In this document: in pieces, positions 6,820 through 7,726 of the stretch
Position numbering within the stretch: position 1 is the stretch's first letter
Layout of the letters: the number at the start of each line of letters is the position of its first letter
Assembly: GCA_027357125.1 (NCBI GenBank)
Contig: DAHVVW010000088.1
Coordinates: 1-7,726 of the forward strand
Length of the DNA stretch: 7,726 bases
Reading direction: 5' to 3'
From: Clostridiales bacterium
Lineage (GTDB): Bacteria; Bacillota; Desulfitobacteriia; Desulfitobacteriales; Desulfitobacteriaceae
The notes under the pieces: generated by a model
What the model was told of the DNA's origin: nothing
Database searches by the model: none
The model's input: only the letters and a program-made list of their open reading frames with translations
Position numbers and translations under genes: made by a program

Positions 6820-7487
6820 TTTGTTCCCTCCTGAGCCATGGTAACAATCTCAGAAATAACTTGCTCAACCGTAAGCTCTGTGGTGTCAAGAACAACCGCA
6901 TCAGCAGCAGGTTTAAGAGGAGAAAATTCACGTTCCCGATCTTGCCGGTCCCTTCTTTCCATTTCTGCTGCGATCTCGGCCAGGGCAATCTCTTTCCCAG
7001 TCGCTTGTACCTCAAGCCAACGCCGTTTGGCCCGTGCATCAGGAGAAGCTGTCAGAAAAATCTTAAGCTCAGCTCTGGGCAAAACTTGCGTACCAATGTC
7101 ACGGCCATCCATGACTACTCCGCCCCGTTCTGCCTCCAGCCGCTGCCAGGCGAGCAACCGCTCACGCACTTCGGGATAAGCTGCAATTACAGAAACAGCC
7201 CGCGTGACTTCCGGGGTACGGATCGCCCCTGTCACATCTTCCCCGTCACACCAAACCCTGTCCCCTTGGGCATGATCAAAACTAATCCTGGTTTGCGCAG
7301 CTAAGCGGCTGACCTCTTCTGCAGAGTGAATATCCACTTTGTTCATTAAGGCTTTATGTGCTACCGCGCGATACATCGCTCCTGTATCAAGGTAAAAGAG
7401 CCCCAAAAGCTCAGCCACGGCTTTCGCTACCGTGCTTTTGCCCGCGCCGGCCGGGCCGTCAATCGCAATTTGCATCTTATCTAACAT
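6816..7487 (-). CDS. cmk: Cytidylate kinase (CMP/dCMP kinase)
   Basis: Cmk phosphorylates CMP and dCMP with ATP in the cytoplasm, recycling cytidine nucleotides from RNA turnover and from phospholipid and wall synthesis. The 223-residue protein has the P-loop GPAGAGKS at 11-18, LDTGAMYRA at 33-41, the CMP-binding region [15 protein letters not shown] at 81-95, DGRDIGT at 127-133, and the Arg-rich lid and C-terminal RRDRQDRE with [14 protein letters not shown] at about 178-202. Length is normal. The ATG at 7487 is the only reasonable start (M5 at 7475 is the alternative), but the best Shine-Dalgarno, AAAGGAG, lies 13 nt upstream, which is long. Coupling to a short upstream ORF could explain this. 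Its stop overlaps the plsC start. Transcription probably begins at the extended -10 near 7580. Identity is very secure. Confidence 0.97.
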   Translation of the reverse strand: MLDKMQIAIDGPAGAGKSTVAKAVAELLGLFYLDTGAMYRAVAHKALMNKVDIHSAEEVSRLAAQTRISFDHAQGDRVWCDGEDVTGAIRTPEVTRAVSVIAAYPEVRERLLAWQRLEAERGGVVMDGRDIGTQVLPRAELKIFLTASPDARAKRRWLEVQATGKEIALAEIAAEMERRDRQDREREFSPLKPAADAVVLDTTELTVEQVISEIVTMAQEGTK

Positions 7488-7491
7488 GTAA

Positions 7492-7545
7492 TTAAGTGAT
7501 CTCCTTTAAGAGTTCATGTAATTCAGATTTTTCCTCTGTGATCAT
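7492..7545 (-). CDS. Possible 17-residue leader ORF upstream of cmk
   Basis: An ATG at 7545 opens a frame reading [17 protein letters not shown] and stopping with TAA at 7494-7492, 4 nt before the cmk ATG. The peptide is charged and could form an amphipathic helix. The cmk Shine-Dalgarno AAAGGAG lies inside it, and an AGAGGA lies about 11 nt before its own ATG, which is far. In-frame TTG at 7554 is an alternative start. It lies wholly in the predicted cmk leader. Short ORFs arise by chance, so confidence is low; the tight stop-to-start spacing is the main support. Confidence 0.25.
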   Translation of the reverse strand: MITEEKSELHELLKEIT

Positions 7546-7567
7546 AAGCTGCAAATTCCTCTGAATT
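7520..7567 (-). repeat. Inverted repeat with nested direct repeat in the cmk leader
   Basis: Plus-strand AATTCAGA (7520-7527) and TCTGAATT (7560-7567) are perfect 8-bp inverted copies separated by 32 bp. In addition TTCCTCTG occurs twice (7531-7538 and 7556-7563) as a direct repeat 25 bp apart. If transcription starts near 7569, the outer stem would form at the very 5' end of the mRNA. Long loop and AT-rich arms make it a weak structure on its own. Confidence 0.4.
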
Positions 7568-7575
7568 CAAAAATT

Positions 7576-7584
7576 ATTATAGCA
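7576..7584 (-). promoter_or_regulatory. Extended -10 sigma-A-type promoter for cmk
   Basis: The minus strand reads TGCTATAAT at 7584-7576: a perfect TATAAT with the TGn extension one base upstream. The -35 position at 17 bp spacing is TGTACG, only a 3-of-6 match to TTGACA, as often seen with extended -10 promoters. Start of transcription is expected near 7569, leaving a leader of about 80 nt. It probably drives cmk-plsC and ispH-rpsA. Confidence 0.65.
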
Positions 7585-7644
7585 AATTTTACCCAAGACG
7601 TACATCGTCCATGCTCTATATCGTTCATTCTCTTTGTTCAACAC

Positions 7645-7726
7645 CTAGCGTGCTCCATCTGCAGACGGTACAAACCGGGGGTCTTGCCACTGTTTCAAGC
7701 ATTTAACCACCTTCTCGATCGCCTGA
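7645..7726 (-). CDS. C-terminal end of an unidentified upstream gene (partial)
   Basis: From the window edge a frame of 26 codons runs to TAG at 7647-7645, ending in KQWQDPRFVPSADGAR. The other two minus frames are closed by TAA or TGA in the same stretch. The composition (mixed charged and hydrophobic residues, IEKVVK helix-like start) looks like a real C-terminus, but 26 residues are too few to name a family. It lies 60 bp before the cmk promoter and reads the same way. The gap between (7585-7644) shows no clear terminator, only a 4-bp GACG/CGTC stem. Confidence 0.45.
   Translation of the reverse strand, partial: QAIEKVVKCLKQWQDPRFVPSADGAR

Noticed and set aside
6708..7304. 198-codon open frame on the plus strand across the cmk-plsC junction
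   Set aside because: It runs antisense to two clearly identified genes and has no ribosome binding site or recognisable domain.
7585..7644. Possible degenerate copy of the 738-772 heptamer array (GTTGAAC, ATGAACG on the minus strand)
   Set aside because: The 7-bp phase is not kept and only two units resemble the consensus, so this could be chance.
1..7726. Defence, mobile or biosynthetic island in this window
   Set aside because: Nearly every frame belongs to a conserved core family in one orientation with tight spacing. I see no integrase, transposase, toxin, CRISPR or att-like repeat.

Overview
The window is a compact run of bacterial core genes, all read from the minus strand. In transcription order (right to left) they are: the tail of an unidentified gene, cmk, plsC, a fused ispH-rpsA, an ftsW/spoVE-type SEDS gene, a small polytopic membrane protein, a PDZ/radical-SAM DUF512 protein, and the first 240 codons of der. 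The likely host is an anaerobic, spore-former-type Clostridia (Firmicutes) of the Peptococcaceae/Desulfitobacteriaceae kind. Reasons: IspH is fused to a four-domain S1 protein, a DUF512 gene sits directly before der, most Shine-Dalgarno sites are strong GGAGG types, several starts are TTG or GTG, and base composition looks intermediate. Genus is inference only.

Right side (7726-6226): an unidentified reading frame ends at 7645. A TGC-TATAAT extended -10 lies at 7584-7576, followed by a leader of about 80 nt that contains a possible 17-residue leader ORF and an inverted repeat. Then come cmk (CMP kinase) and plsC (acylglycerol-phosphate acyltransferase), overlapping by ATGA. Middle (6225-4017): a 137-bp gap contains a long hairpin whose 3' arm covers half of the ispH Shine-Dalgarno. 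The 670-codon ispH-rpsA fusion follows and has a possible internal start exactly at the S1 module. It ends with a strong 15-bp hairpin terminator at 4050-4017.

Left side (4016-1): an AT-rich spacer without a convincing promoter leads into a second close-packed group. This is a SEDS peptidoglycan polymerase, a 201-residue membrane protein of unknown function, the DUF512 protein, a 74-bp gap with five tandem 7-bp repeats, and der, which is cut by the window edge.

Together the genes supply CMP/dCMP phosphorylation, phospholipid acylation, isoprenoid precursors (which feed undecaprenyl phosphate), ribosomal S1, cell-wall polymerisation and ribosome assembly: a growth and envelope locus, not a mobile or defence island. 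I see no IS element, CRISPR, tRNA or rRNA. The least understood parts are the DUF512 enzyme, the membrane protein beside it, and the leader structures of ispH-rpsA and cmk.
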